From: DASTSN01 sp035760665
GTDB lineage: Bacteria > Bacteroidota > Bacteroidia > Chitinophagales > Chitinophagaceae
Assembly (NCBI GenBank): GCA_035760665.1
Contig: DASTSN010000013.1
Coordinates: 1 to 64,000 of the forward strand
Length of the DNA stretch: 64,000 nucleotides
Direction: 5' to 3'
The position numbers were made by a program, and so were the translations under genes. Positions 50,631 through 59,747 of this stretch are shown here, piece after piece; within the stretch, counting starts at the first letter, position 1; every line of letters begins with the position of its first letter. The notes beneath the pieces were generated by a model. The model was not told the DNA's origin and made no database searches. It worked only from the letters and a program-made list of their open reading frames with translations.

Positions 50631-52715
50631 TTATGGAAGTGCCTTATTAATCACATCACTGTCATAAGGCGGTACACCAGCGGAAATTTCGCCGTTTTCG
50701 CCAGTCTTAATGACATTTTCATCGTCATCAAGTGCTTTCTTTTCTTCGTAAGGGCGTTTGCCAATCAAAGCTTCCACGTCGCTCTGGAAAAGCACTTCCT
50801 TTTCCAGCAGTGCTTCCGCCAGCTTTTCCACTTGTTCTTTTTTATCCCGCAACAAGGCCTTGGTGCGTACATAAGACTGTTCTATCAAATTACGTACTTC
50901 TTCATCGATCAGCTTAGCCGTTTCATCACTATATGGTTTTGTAAAATTGTATTCTCCCTGTTGAGGATCATAGAAGCTTACATTCCCCACTTTGGGGTTC
51001 ATACCATATATGCTAACCATGGCATAAGCAATACGTGTAATCTGCTGCAGGTCGTTTTGGGCGCCGGTTGAGATTTTATTAAAGAAAATCTCTTCGCTGG
51101 CGCGGCCACCGAGGGTCATGCAGATCTGATCGAGTAACTGATCAGTATTGTACAGGTACTGCTCCTTGGGTGTGTATTGCGCATAACCAAGGGCAGCCGT
51201 TCCGCGGGGCACAATGGTTACTTTCAGCAATGGATAAGCATGCTCGAGGAACCAGCCGCAGATAGCATGACCGGCTTCGTGGTATGCAATAATTTTCTTT
51301 TCTTCCGGGGAAATAATTTTACTCTTTTTCTCCAGTCCGCCAATGACCCTGTCTACCGCATCCTGAAAATCTTCCATATCCACAGCTTCTTTTCCTTTGC
51401 GGGCTGCAATCAATGCTGCTTCGTTACACACATTGGCAATATCTGCGCCGGCAAAACCGGGCGTTTGTTCGGCTAGTTTATAAATATCCAGCGTTTTGGA
51501 TATCTTAATTGGTTTCAGGTGTACTTTAAAAATAGCTTCACGCCCTTTCAGATCAGGCTTATCAATTGTAATCTGGCGGTCAAAGCGACCGGGCCGCAAC
51601 AACGCTGTATCCAGCACATCCGGTCGGTTGGTGGCTGCCAGAACGATAATACCAGTATCGGTACCAAAACCATCCATTTCCACCAGCAACTGGTTCAGGG
51701 TGCTTTCCCGTTCATCGTTGCTCATCATCACATTTTTACCCCTGGCCCGCCCGATTGCATCAATTTCATCAATGAAAATAATACAGGGGGCTTTTTCTCT
51801 TGCCTGCTTGAACAAGTCCCTTACACGGCTGGCACCCACACCTACGAACAACTCCACGAAGTCCGAGCCGCTCATGCTGAAAAATGGGACCTGCGCCTCA
51901 CCCGCCATCGCTTTGGCCAGTAAGGTTTTACCGGTTCCCGGTGGTCCTACCAGCAGGGCTCCTTTCGGTATTTTACCTCCCAATGATGTATATTTCTTGG
52001 GATTCTTTAAAAAGTCAACAATTTCCATAACCTCTACCTTGGCCTCGTCCAGTCCGGCCACATCGGCGAAGGTGATATTAACTTTCGTGCCTTTATCAAA
52101 TAAAGTAGCTCTGGATTTACCAATATTGAAAATGCCGCCAGGACCGCCGCCGCCGCTGGCTCCGCCACCCATTTTGCGCATGAATAATACAAACAGGGCG
52201 ATGAAGAGCAATACCGGTAACAGGGTATTCACAATTGGCAGCAGCCAGTCTTTTTCCTGGTCCACCTCGTAATCCACCTGCTTTACATTGGGGTTCTTGT
52301 CATAGAATTCCCGCATATCCCGCTGAAAATCTTCCCCGGTAATTTTAAAATACATTTGGGGGCCTTCGGTACTTACTTTACCGCTTACATCTTTGGTAAG
52401 CAGATCATGGTATTTGGGCAGACTTTCGGGCTTCAGAAATACGCGGACAATATTCCTGTTGCTGACGATTACATACTTATCCACGTCTCCGCTTGCTACC
52501 ATTTGTTTAAAATCATTCGGGGTGGTTTTTGCCATGTTAGAAGAAAACGGGCTGTAAATCTGAAAGCCGATTAACACAGCAAAAATGATAGCGTACACCC
52601 AATATATACTGAAACGGGGGCCTTTACGGGGTGAGTTGTCATCACCACCGGTCGGACGGTTATTGAACCGCGGCAAATTAGGCCTGTCGCCTTTATTAAA
52701 TTGTTCTTGTGGCAT
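50631..52715 (-). CDS. ftsH: ATP-dependent zinc metalloprotease FtsH
   Basis: FtsH is the inner-membrane AAA+ protease that degrades damaged membrane proteins and regulators. The 694-residue protein has a first membrane helix (about 36-53), a periplasmic loop, a second helix (about 158-179), a glycine-rich linker, Walker A G-P-P-G-T-G-K-T (257-264), Walker B I-I-F-I-D-E (312-317), the SRH region, and the zinc site H-E-A-G-H (479-483). It is 81 bases after rsfS and starts a run that ends with lpxH. Confidence 0.98.
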   Translation of the reverse strand: MPQEQFNKGDRPNLPRFNNRPTGGDDNSPRKGPRFSIYWVYAIIFAVLIGFQIYSPFSSNMAKTTPNDFKQMVASGDVDKYVIVSNRNIVRVFLKPESLPKYHDLLTKDVSGKVSTEGPQMYFKITGEDFQRDMREFYDKNPNVKQVDYEVDQEKDWLLPIVNTLLPVLLFIALFVLFMRKMGGGASGGGGPGGIFNIGKSRATLFDKGTKVNITFADVAGLDEAKVEVMEIVDFLKNPKKYTSLGGKIPKGALLVGPPGTGKTLLAKAMAGEAQVPFFSMSGSDFVELFVGVGASRVRDLFKQAREKAPCIIFIDEIDAIGRARGKNVMMSNDERESTLNQLLVEMDGFGTDTGIIVLAATNRPDVLDTALLRPGRFDRQITIDKPDLKGREAIFKVHLKPIKISKTLDIYKLAEQTPGFAGADIANVCNEAALIAARKGKEAVDMEDFQDAVDRVIGGLEKKSKIISPEEKKIIAYHEAGHAICGWFLEHAYPLLKVTIVPRGTAALGYAQYTPKEQYLYNTDQLLDQICMTLGGRASEEIFFNKISTGAQNDLQQITRIAYAMVSIYGMNPKVGNVSFYDPQQGEYNFTKPYSDETAKLIDEEVRNLIEQSYVRTKALLRDKKEQVEKLAEALLEKEVLFQSDVEALIGKRPYEEKKALDDDENVIKTGENGEISAGVPPYDSDVINKALP

Positions 52716-52796
52716 ATTTTCTTTTCTCGGTATTCCTGCTATTTAATGAAAAATTTTTCAAAAAGTTTATTGAGGTGGAGTTTTAACAAAGTTTAT

Positions 52797-53198
52797 TTAC
52801 AGATGTTCTTTTCCATCGGCATCGCTCCACATGTCTTCCAGTTTGTAAAACCGGCGGTTTTCAGGCAGCATCACATGCACCACTACATTCACGTAATCAA
52901 TCAGTACCCATTGCAGCGCCTGGTAACCTTCGTGCCGGTAGGGCGATTCGCCACAAGCTTTTTTTACCGCTTCTTCCACAAAATCGGAAATGGCTCTTAT
53001 TTGTGGCTGGTTACCGGCTTCACATATTATAAAAAAATCAGCCACCGCTTCGGGAATCTTACGCAGGTCGAGGGAAACAATGTTTTCTCCCTTTTTTTCC
53101 TGAATTGCGTTGATAATGGTTTTGATGATTTTTGAATTTCTCGTTAACCGTGCTGCACTTTTCTTTTTACGTGTAGCTAATAAAGCCAGTTGTTCCAA
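52797..53198 (-). CDS. rsfS: Ribosomal silencing factor
   Basis: RsfS binds ribosomal protein L14 and blocks joining of ribosomal subunits during starvation. The 133-residue protein has the D-F-F-I-I-C-E-A-G-N-Q-P-Q-I and W-V-L-I-D-Y-V-N-V-V-V-H-V-M segments typical of the family. The frame starts with TTG (53196-53198), and the first 20 residues are basic. It is divergent from birA and begins the ftsH run. Confidence 0.93.
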   Translation of the reverse strand: MEQLALLATRKKKSAARLTRNSKIIKTIINAIQEKKGENIVSLDLRKIPEAVADFFIICEAGNQPQIRAISDFVEEAVKKACGESPYRHEGYQALQWVLIDYVNVVVHVMLPENRRFYKLEDMWSDADGKEHL

Positions 53199-53320
53199 TA
53201 ATTAAATAGTTTTAATGAATGAAATCGATTGAAGTTGTTGTGTTTTTATAAAACGAAAGCCTGGTTCATTTGCCTGATTATTTTTATTCCCTGTCCCCAC
53301 AGTCCCGGTTTCCGCACACA

Positions 53321-53328
53321 TATATTTG
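53321..53328 (+). promoter_or_regulatory. -7 promoter element of birA
   Basis: TATATTTG matches TAnnTTTG and lies 26 bases before the ATG at 53355. Confidence 0.6.
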
Positions 53329-53354
53329 CCAAAAATAACAATTAATTGCAACAC

Positions 53355-54116
53355 ATGGCTTTTAGCAACGCTCCCGGGTTTTCCTTTATTGAACTACAAT
53401 CCGTTGATAGTACCAATAACTATGCCCTTGCTCAAATTCATGCAGGTTTGGCACATCACGGCATGGCTTTTTTTGCCCATGAACAAACCCGGGGGAAGGG
53501 TCAGCGGGGCAAGAAGTGGCTGACAGATAAAAGTGCCAATATCATTCTGAGCCTGGTACTTAGCCCCCCGGCGCTTGCCGTCAGCAGCCAGTTTCAGCTA
53601 AGTGCTTGTATAGCAGTTGCAACGCACCGTTTTTTTTCACGCTATGCAGGCGATGAGACAGCAATAAAATGGCCAAATGACATTTACTGGAGAGACAGAA
53701 AGGCAGGCGGTATTTTAATTGAAAACATTATGACGGGCGACAAATGGACCTGGGCTGTTGCGGGCATTGGCATAAATATTAACCAGACCCAATTCCCTGC
53801 AGAACTCCCGAACCCGGTTTCGTTAAAACAAATCACCGGTAAACAGCATGACACTGTGATGCTGGCCCGGAAACTTTGTGCAGACATTGCTGGACTTTCC
53901 TCAAATTTACCGGCCAATGATTTTACAGCCCTTTTGAAGATTTATAACCAGCACTTATATCGTATTAACCGGAAAACAAAACTTCGAAAGGGGAGCAGGG
54001 TTTTTGAAGCGCTAATAAAAGGAGTAACTCCATCTGGCGAACTGGTTGCCAATCATGGTATTGACGAAACTTTTGCATTCGGCCAGGTTGAATGGCTACT
54101 GCCCCAGGCCCAATAA
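53355..54116 (+). CDS. birA: Biotin-[acetyl-CoA-carboxylase] ligase
   Basis: BirA attaches biotin to the carboxyl carrier protein. The 253-residue protein (ATG at 53355 after a TTG three codons upstream) has the biotinyl-AMP loop T-R-G-K-G-Q-R-G-K-K-W (about 46-56), I-K-W-P-N-D-I-Y-W and G-I-G-I-N-I-N. It lacks the N-terminal DNA-binding domain, so it is a class I ligase and not a repressor. Confidence 0.94.
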   Translation: MAFSNAPGFSFIELQSVDSTNNYALAQIHAGLAHHGMAFFAHEQTRGKGQRGKKWLTDKSANIILSLVLSPPALAVSSQFQLSACIAVATHRFFSRYAGDETAIKWPNDIYWRDRKAGGILIENIMTGDKWTWAVAGIGININQTQFPAELPNPVSLKQITGKQHDTVMLARKLCADIAGLSSNLPANDFTALLKIYNQHLYRINRKTKLRKGSRVFEALIKGVTPSGELVANHGIDETFAFGQVEWLLPQAQ

Positions 54117-54301
54117 CAGGCGCATTATTTTCTTGCTGGATAAAAAAATGTAATTTTTACCAGGCAATCTTTCCTTTCGATGTAACAGCTAAACCCACTG
54201 CAATTGTTATCGGTAGAAGACCTTACGGTGCATATCAGGGGTTGCGCCCGGAACAGCAGGGAGAGCCAGCAAATTTTAACAGCTTTTTCATCAGGTATGC
54301 C

Positions 54302-55117
54302 ATGTCTGCATCTTTCGACCCGTCTGATTTTGATTTACTAAAAGAATATGTTATCTCCCTATTTCCGTCCGGACCTTCAGAACCAATTGTCTCTACACAA
54401 TTACAGGAATCTGAAATACACTCTCTAAGAAGAACAATTGGTAGTGAACGATTTTATTTTGTTGTGGATATGAAAACATTTGAGGTAACAGCAATAGATG
54501 GCGTACAACGCTGGCTAGGCTATTATGAAAAAGAGTTTACGTTAAAAAAATACTGGGGATTGATTCATCCCGGCTTACAAAAAGCCACTCATGGCGTTTT
54601 TCTTCAGCTTTGTGACATATTATGCAGGGGAAAATTTTCTCTTGAGTTTATGGTGCAGCGGTACTCAAGCCTGACTGCATTGAAACATTATAACGGACAT
54701 TACTTACTCACAAAAAGAACTGCCTCTGTTTTTCAATATGATAAAAAAAACAGGCTACTTGAATACCTGAATGAGTTTACAATTGTAGGAGATTACAACG
54801 GAGAATCTCTTTCACCTACCTTCTTTACCAATAAAGGTGAGAAAGAAAAAGAACGTGGCGAAATTGTAATGCAAAGAGTAATTGAGAATTTTTTGAACCT
54901 TAAGGTTTTTTCTGTAAATGAATTGCATGTGGCCAGAATAGTGGCATATCAGCAAGGTGTTACTCAGAATGAGATTGCAGCAATACTTTCAAAATCTCCT
55001 CATACTATAGATACATACTGTAAACGCTTTCTAAAAAAAGCAAGGGAATACTTTCATTACGACTTTGCCAATGTTACAGAAGCAGCCATTTATTTACAAA
55101 AAGCCGGATTGCTTTGA
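54302..55117 (+). CDS. PAS-like/LuxR-type transcriptional regulator
   Basis: The 271-residue protein (ATG at 54302) has a PAS-like sensor segment (about 50-165, with F-Y-F-V-V-D-M, then H-P-G and W-L-G-Y-Y-E-K) and a C-terminal LuxR/NarL-type helix-turn-helix (about 204-250) with N-E-I-A-A-I-L-S-K-S-P-H-T-I-D-T-Y. An in-frame extension reaches into birA but has no family similarity. The sensor ligand is unknown. It lies at the head of an AT-rich stretch with DUF5723 and DUF4282 genes and has a dyad downstream. Confidence 0.82.
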   Translation: MSASFDPSDFDLLKEYVISLFPSGPSEPIVSTQLQESEIHSLRRTIGSERFYFVVDMKTFEVTAIDGVQRWLGYYEKEFTLKKYWGLIHPGLQKATHGVFLQLCDILCRGKFSLEFMVQRYSSLTALKHYNGHYLLTKRTASVFQYDKKNRLLEYLNEFTIVGDYNGESLSPTFFTNKGEKEKERGEIVMQRVIENFLNLKVFSVNELHVARIVAYQQGVTQNEIAAILSKSPHTIDTYCKRFLKKAREYFHYDFANVTEAAIYLQKAGLL

Positions 55118-55123
55118 ATTAAG

Positions 55124-55148
55124 TTTTGTACCCTCTGGAGGTACAAAA
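55124..55148. promoter_or_regulatory. Inverted repeat between the LuxR-type gene and DUF5723 gene
   Basis: TTTTGTACC (55124-55132) and GGTACAAAA (55140-55148) pair perfectly around 7 bases. No T-run follows, so it is more operator-like than a terminator. The centre lies 83 bases before the DUF5723 ATG. Confidence 0.45.
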
Positions 55149-55218
55149 TTAAAACAGTAAAAACCGCAGTTTTGAATGAAGAGAAAATAAGTTTTGACTT
55201 ATCACTAAACCACCAATT

Positions 55219-56676
55219 ATGCGCAATTTTTTTTTCACCTTTCTTTTTTTATTTTCATTCCTTTTAAGCTTTTCCCAGGATTTTAATGGTTACCGCTCTG
55301 GTAATTATACAGGAGTAAATGGCGTTTTTTTCAATCCCGCAAATATTGCAGACAGCAGATATAGATGGGATTTTAATTTATTTAATTTAAGTGCTTCGTT
55401 CGGAAATAACAAGGCTTCTTATAGCCTGAAAGATCTTGGTAATGCAATCAATGCAGATAGCATCAAAAATCAGGTATTTTCAGATAAAGCTGGACCAACC
55501 AGTGGGTTAGTTTCTTTCGTAATGAATGGCCCTTCTATTTTATTTAATCTTAATAAAAAATCGAGCATTGCTTTATCTACCCGTGCAAGGGCTATGGTGA
55601 ATATTACAGATATTGATGGTAAGCTGGCTAACCAGTTGATCAACGATGCAAATAATGGCTCTGATCTTCCATATACCATTGCATCCTCACAAAATACCGT
55701 ATTTAACATAAATGGCTGGACAGAGTTTGGACTCAGCTATGCCAGAGTTTTACACGATGATGGTCCTAATTTCTTTAAGGGAGGCATTACAGTTAAATAC
55801 CTTGCCGGGGCAGCTAATGCATATCTTAATTTAGATAAATTAAACACAACCATTGATAATGATGCAGTCTTAGATGAAACTTATCTTACTAATGCCAGCG
55901 GAAAAATTGGATTGGGCTTTGGAGGAATTAATACCTCTGATTTTTCAGCCAGTGATTTGTTTAAATTTAAAAGTACAGGATTTGGTGGCGATATAGGTTT
56001 TGTGTATGAATATCGGCCAGATAGTAATAATACCAAAATTTCTGAAACAGGTGAGTATAGAAGAGATCTTAATAAATACAAATTTCGCTTTGGCCTCGCC
56101 ATCCTTGATCTTGGGAGTATTAGCTATAAAAGAGATCTCACCAGAAGCGAAGCATATTCTATCCACATCCCCAATGGACAAAGATTTTATTTGTCTTCTT
56201 TGGATGGTTTAGACAACTTCAAAGACACGCTGGACCAGTATCCCCAATTTTTTACCCCTGATACAAATGCTGGTTCCTCTTCATATAATGTCTCTCTTCC
56301 AACAACGTTACAAATAGATGCCGACTATCACTTACATAAGAGTTTCTACATTAGTTTAGCTGCACAATTAGCCCTTACAAAAAACAGTTCAAAGGCTTAT
56401 AACAGCCAATACTTTAATGCAGTAGCCTTAACACCGAGATATGAAGGAAGGGCTTTTGGCTTATACTTGCCACTGACCTATAGTTCACTTACAAGTTTTA
56501 ATGCAGGGTTATCTTTAAGGTTTGGTCCCTTATTCCTAGGTTCAGGAAGTGTTTTATCCGCTCTTCTTGGAAACTCTAAGCAAGCAGATTTCCATTTTGG
56601 CCTGCGTTTTGGAGGCCTGCAAAAAAATAAAGAAAAAAAATATAGAAAAAAAGCCCAGGCAGATAATGAAGAATAA
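55219..56676 (+). CDS. DUF5723 outer-membrane protein
   Basis: The 485-residue protein has a signal peptide (M-R-N-F-F-F-T-F-L-F-L-F-S-F, cleavage near S-F-S-Q) and the DUF5723 pattern: N-G-V-F-F-N-P-A-N-I-A-D-S-R-Y at the N-terminus, then alternating Phe/Gly/Asn strand patterns (S-F-G-N-N-K-A-S-Y), with a barrel-like architecture. DUF5723 is a Bacteroidota outer-membrane family related by fold to PorV/FadL-type barrels. The C-terminus is basic (K-K-N-K-E-K-K). It is AT-rich compared with the 50-54 kb genes. Confidence 0.9.
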   Translation: MRNFFFTFLFLFSFLLSFSQDFNGYRSGNYTGVNGVFFNPANIADSRYRWDFNLFNLSASFGNNKASYSLKDLGNAINADSIKNQVFSDKAGPTSGLVSFVMNGPSILFNLNKKSSIALSTRARAMVNITDIDGKLANQLINDANNGSDLPYTIASSQNTVFNINGWTEFGLSYARVLHDDGPNFFKGGITVKYLAGAANAYLNLDKLNTTIDNDAVLDETYLTNASGKIGLGFGGINTSDFSASDLFKFKSTGFGGDIGFVYEYRPDSNNTKISETGEYRRDLNKYKFRFGLAILDLGSISYKRDLTRSEAYSIHIPNGQRFYLSSLDGLDNFKDTLDQYPQFFTPDTNAGSSSYNVSLPTTLQIDADYHLHKSFYISLAAQLALTKNSSKAYNSQYFNAVALTPRYEGRAFGLYLPLTYSSLTSFNAGLSLRFGPLFLGSGSVLSALLGNSKQADFHFGLRFGGLQKNKEKKYRKKAQADNEE

Positions 56677-56750
56677 CAAATGGTTCCTGTAATTCATCTC
56701 TTAGCACACTGCAAACACAAGTCAATTATTAATAATTAAACCAATCAAAC

Positions 56751-57101
56751 ATGGAGCAAACAAACACCCCTTCCACGCCATCTAAAACAGGATTTAACTG
56801 GAGTGATTTTTTTTCATTTAAAACAATGATAACACTTCGCATTATTCAGATTGTATATGCAATCGTTGCTGTCCTCATCACCCTGGGTGGTTTGATAGCT
56901 ATGTTCAAAGGAGGTGGGGGCAGAGGGTATGGCGGTTACGGTGGCTATGATTCCGGAAGTTTCATCCCAGGTGGACCGGTTATGGGTCTTATAGTGCTTA
57001 TATTCGGTAATATTATGTGGAGGATGTGGTGTGAACTTATTATTGTCTTTTTCCGCATTAATAAAACGCTAAATAGTATTGATGAAAAAACGAAAGCTTA
57101 G
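56751..57101 (+). CDS. DUF4282 membrane protein
   Basis: The 116-residue protein has two membrane helices (about 27-50 and 77-100) separated by a glycine/tyrosine-rich loop (G-G-G-G-R-G-Y-G-G-Y-G-G-Y), as in DUF4282. The helices contain R-I-I-Q-I-V-Y and M-W-R-M-W-C-E-L. Function is unknown. It lies 74 bases after the DUF5723 gene and 113 before the large secreted protein. Confidence 0.87.
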   Translation: MEQTNTPSTPSKTGFNWSDFFSFKTMITLRIIQIVYAIVAVLITLGGLIAMFKGGGGRGYGGYGGYDSGSFIPGGPVMGLIVLIFGNIMWRMWCELIIVFFRINKTLNSIDEKTKA

Positions 57102-57214
57102 GTCAGGTTCATCAAAGGCCAGGCGTCAATCAAAACTATAAGCTACCGGACAGAAGTTTAAATCCTGAAACCTTTCTCAGAGGAAAACCTCCATTTATTT
57201 TAAAAAAAACGACG

Positions 57215-59158
57215 ATGCGTAAACTTTTTATTTTGCACTTGTTTTGCTTATTACATTTCTTTGTCTCCGCACAAAATGACCGGTCTTATTTTAGAGATAA
57301 CAACAACACCTATCAGATTTTTTCCCCGAACGATTGGATATACAACGGTAATACAAATGACCCTATCGCATTTGAGACAAAGGCACCCACTACAAGTGAC
57401 AAGGATTTTCCTCCTATGATAGTGCTGGAAATAGAACCTGTTGAAACGTATGGAAAGCAAATATCCTTAGAACAGATCCGCCAGGATGACATCGAAACTA
57501 CAAAGAAACAATCAGGGGATAAACTAACTATTAACCAGGATGGCTATAAAATATTTAATAACAAAAAATGGTGGATGTTTTCCATTTCTGAAAAAATTTC
57601 CCGTAAAAAAACATATCGTTATTTCATTTTAAAAACCTTACATAACCGATATACCTATTCCATAGCCTTTAGGGCTGATAAAGAAGATTTTGATACTTAT
57701 TTTGCCAAGGCAGTAGATGCTATGTTCTCGTTCATGTTTCTCACTTCCGATCACACTTATTATGGCAACAACTCCTCTGTTATTGAAGCTGACCAGGCTA
57801 AAAATTTACTTCGCCCATTTGAAGGCAAATATGTGCTGTCCACAACCAACGGCATCACTAATACTATTCAAAGTATTATCATCGGCAAAGAGGCCGGCGG
57901 AACCTATAATGCCAAAGAAATCCGGGAAATAACTTATAACGGGGCGAAAGTGGGCTTTGAAGCCGAGCTGAGGCCAGAACACATTGATGGTTCATCAATC
58001 ACTTTATCTACTGACTCGATAATACTAATCAATAATGGTACCTATTGGAAAAAGGTAATTTATGAATTACATAAAGATGCCAACGGCCTGTCTGGCAAAA
58101 TGATTTTTTCAAAAGACTCATTATTTAAAGTTAATTCGAGTGATGTTACTTTTCAATACATAAAGCCATCGCCTATAGTTTCAAAAAATGATGATTTGCC
58201 AAAAGCAGATAAAAAACTTACTACTAACGCTTCTTCAAGCGCAAAACAAAGGCTGGAGAATAATATTGAAAACTGTATCAATTTGCATAATGTCAGCTTT
58301 AAATCAATGTGCACAAAAAAATGCTTTACAGATATTAAAAATGAAATGAATGAGGAAGAAACAGGTGAAGCAGATAACACAGTTCCGGATTGGACATATT
58401 GTACATTATCAATGATACAGGCGCAGGATTATGGGAAAGTAAAAGTTACTGCCACTTTTATTGAAAGTGCAAATAATGGAGACTGGTATGAAGTTAAAGT
58501 GATTGATCCTGAATTTAATGCTAGCTATCTGACAAATGTTCGCCTGATAAAAAATAAGAATTCTTATTTAATTGATGAGATAGTACAAGAAGTAAATGAT
58601 GATGAAGTATCTGATAATCCGACAAACAGTAAAAATCAAAACAATAATTCAAACAAACCTGGTCAGAACAATGATAACTGGGCTAAAAAGGCAGCTGAAG
58701 AGAACAAGAAAAGAGTTGAAGAGCAAGAAAAAAGAAATAAATCTGCAAATACTGGTATTTCCGAAAACAGTTTTACTCTGGATCATAAAACAGTAGGTTC
58801 AAATAGTGCTGATGAATTAGGTAGAAGAGTACTTAACGCTTTTAAGAATAATGATTTTAATAGCTACCTCCAATGTATTAATGGAGAAAATACTGCCGAA
58901 ATTAAACGCGGATGGCAGCAGGTACGAAAAAGTTTACAAAGTCAGGGTGTTTCAGATTGGTCTAAAATTCGATTCAGCCGTGTATCTTATTGCACAGGCC
59001 AGGGAGTTCCGGCAAATAGCTATGGTTGTTTTAAGATTGAATTTGAATACGGGACATCATTTTGGGGTGCTACCAGCTCTTTAAACGGAGCTACTTGGAA
59101 AAATGGTAAATTATTTCTGAATCATTCTTATAATGATGCTGGGATTCGAAGACGTTAA
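57215..59158 (+). CDS. Large secreted protein of unknown function (647 residues)
   Basis: I do not recognise this gene. It has a signal peptide (L-F-I-L-H-L-F-C-L-L-H-F-F, cleavage near V-S-A-Q). Residues 20-170 include F-S-P-N-D-W-I-Y-N-G and a core like the PsbP/DcrB type. Residues 170-340 resemble a second domain, and 350-470 hold C-I-N-L-H-N-V and C-T-K-K-C-F. A low-complexity Asn/Ser/Lys linker with a short coiled coil (about 465-515) leads to a C-terminal domain (520-647) with L-N-A-F-K-N-N-D-F-N-S-Y-L. It is part of the AT-rich stretch after the DUF4282 gene. The domain similarities are by resemblance and weak. Confidence 0.65.
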   Translation: MRKLFILHLFCLLHFFVSAQNDRSYFRDNNNTYQIFSPNDWIYNGNTNDPIAFETKAPTTSDKDFPPMIVLEIEPVETYGKQISLEQIRQDDIETTKKQSGDKLTINQDGYKIFNNKKWWMFSISEKISRKKTYRYFILKTLHNRYTYSIAFRADKEDFDTYFAKAVDAMFSFMFLTSDHTYYGNNSSVIEADQAKNLLRPFEGKYVLSTTNGITNTIQSIIIGKEAGGTYNAKEIREITYNGAKVGFEAELRPEHIDGSSITLSTDSIILINNGTYWKKVIYELHKDANGLSGKMIFSKDSLFKVNSSDVTFQYIKPSPIVSKNDDLPKADKKLTTNASSSAKQRLENNIENCINLHNVSFKSMCTKKCFTDIKNEMNEEETGEADNTVPDWTYCTLSMIQAQDYGKVKVTATFIESANNGDWYEVKVIDPEFNASYLTNVRLIKNKNSYLIDEIVQEVNDDEVSDNPTNSKNQNNNSNKPGQNNDNWAKKAAEENKKRVEEQEKRNKSANTGISENSFTLDHKTVGSNSADELGRRVLNAFKNNDFNSYLQCINGENTAEIKRGWQQVRKSLQSQGVSDWSKIRFSRVSYCTGQGVPANSYGCFKIEFEYGTSFWGATSSLNGATWKNGKLFLNHSYNDAGIRRR

Positions 59159-59266
59159 CACTATGGACATAAAGTGTACAAGGATAGTTTTTTATCACAA
59201 AAAATTCAATAAAGAAAAAATAATCTGGTAAATTATATTTACAAAATTTTAAGAACTGAAGGTTAA

Positions 59267-59743
59267 TTAAAGTTTCAGCTTCTTCCAATTCTCTATTATC
59301 TCTTCCGCGTGCTGTTTGTTCTTGGGCTTTAGAAAGATTTTGCGAATGATCCCTCTTTCATCAATCACAAAAGTAGTTCGATGAACACCCATATAACGGT
59401 TACCAAACATTTGCTTTTCTCCCCAAACACCGTACTTGTCAATTATAGCATGTTCCGGATCGGCAAGTAAGGTAAATGGCAGGTTAAACTTAGCTTCAAA
59501 CTTTTTATGCTTCTTTACGTCATCCGGGCTGACACCCAGCACTGCAAAGCCGTTCTTTTTTAATAATTCATAATTATCCCGCAGGTTGCAGGCCTGGATG
59601 GTGCAAGTGGGGGTATCATCTTCGGGGTAGAAATACAACAGCAGTTTCTTGCCTTTAAAATCTGCCAGCGAAACGGTTTTGCCATTTTGATCTTTACCGG
59701 TAAAGGCCGGCGCTTTTTGTCCTTCTTTTAAATGCGTAGCCAT
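59267..59743 (-). CDS. bcp: Thioredoxin-dependent thiol peroxidase (BCP type)
   Basis: BCP reduces hydrogen peroxide and organic peroxides with thiol donors. The 158-residue protein has Y-F-Y-P-E-D-D-T-P-T-C-T-I-Q-A-C-N-L-R-D, with the peroxidatic C47 and resolving C52 in the usual C-x4-C arrangement. G-V-H-R-T-T-F-V-I-D is a typical C-terminal motif. It lies 4 bases after an M23 gene on the same strand. Confidence 0.95.
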   Translation of the reverse strand: MATHLKEGQKAPAFTGKDQNGKTVSLADFKGKKLLLYFYPEDDTPTCTIQACNLRDNYELLKKNGFAVLGVSPDDVKKHKKFEAKFNLPFTLLADPEHAIIDKYGVWGEKQMFGNRYMGVHRTTFVIDERGIIRKIFLKPKNKQHAEEIIENWKKLKL

Positions 59744-59747
59744 GGTA

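Noticed and set aside
54092..54301. N-terminal extension of the LuxR-type regulator into birA
   Set aside because: The extra 70 codons overlap the end of birA and show no domain; the ATG at 54302 is a better start.
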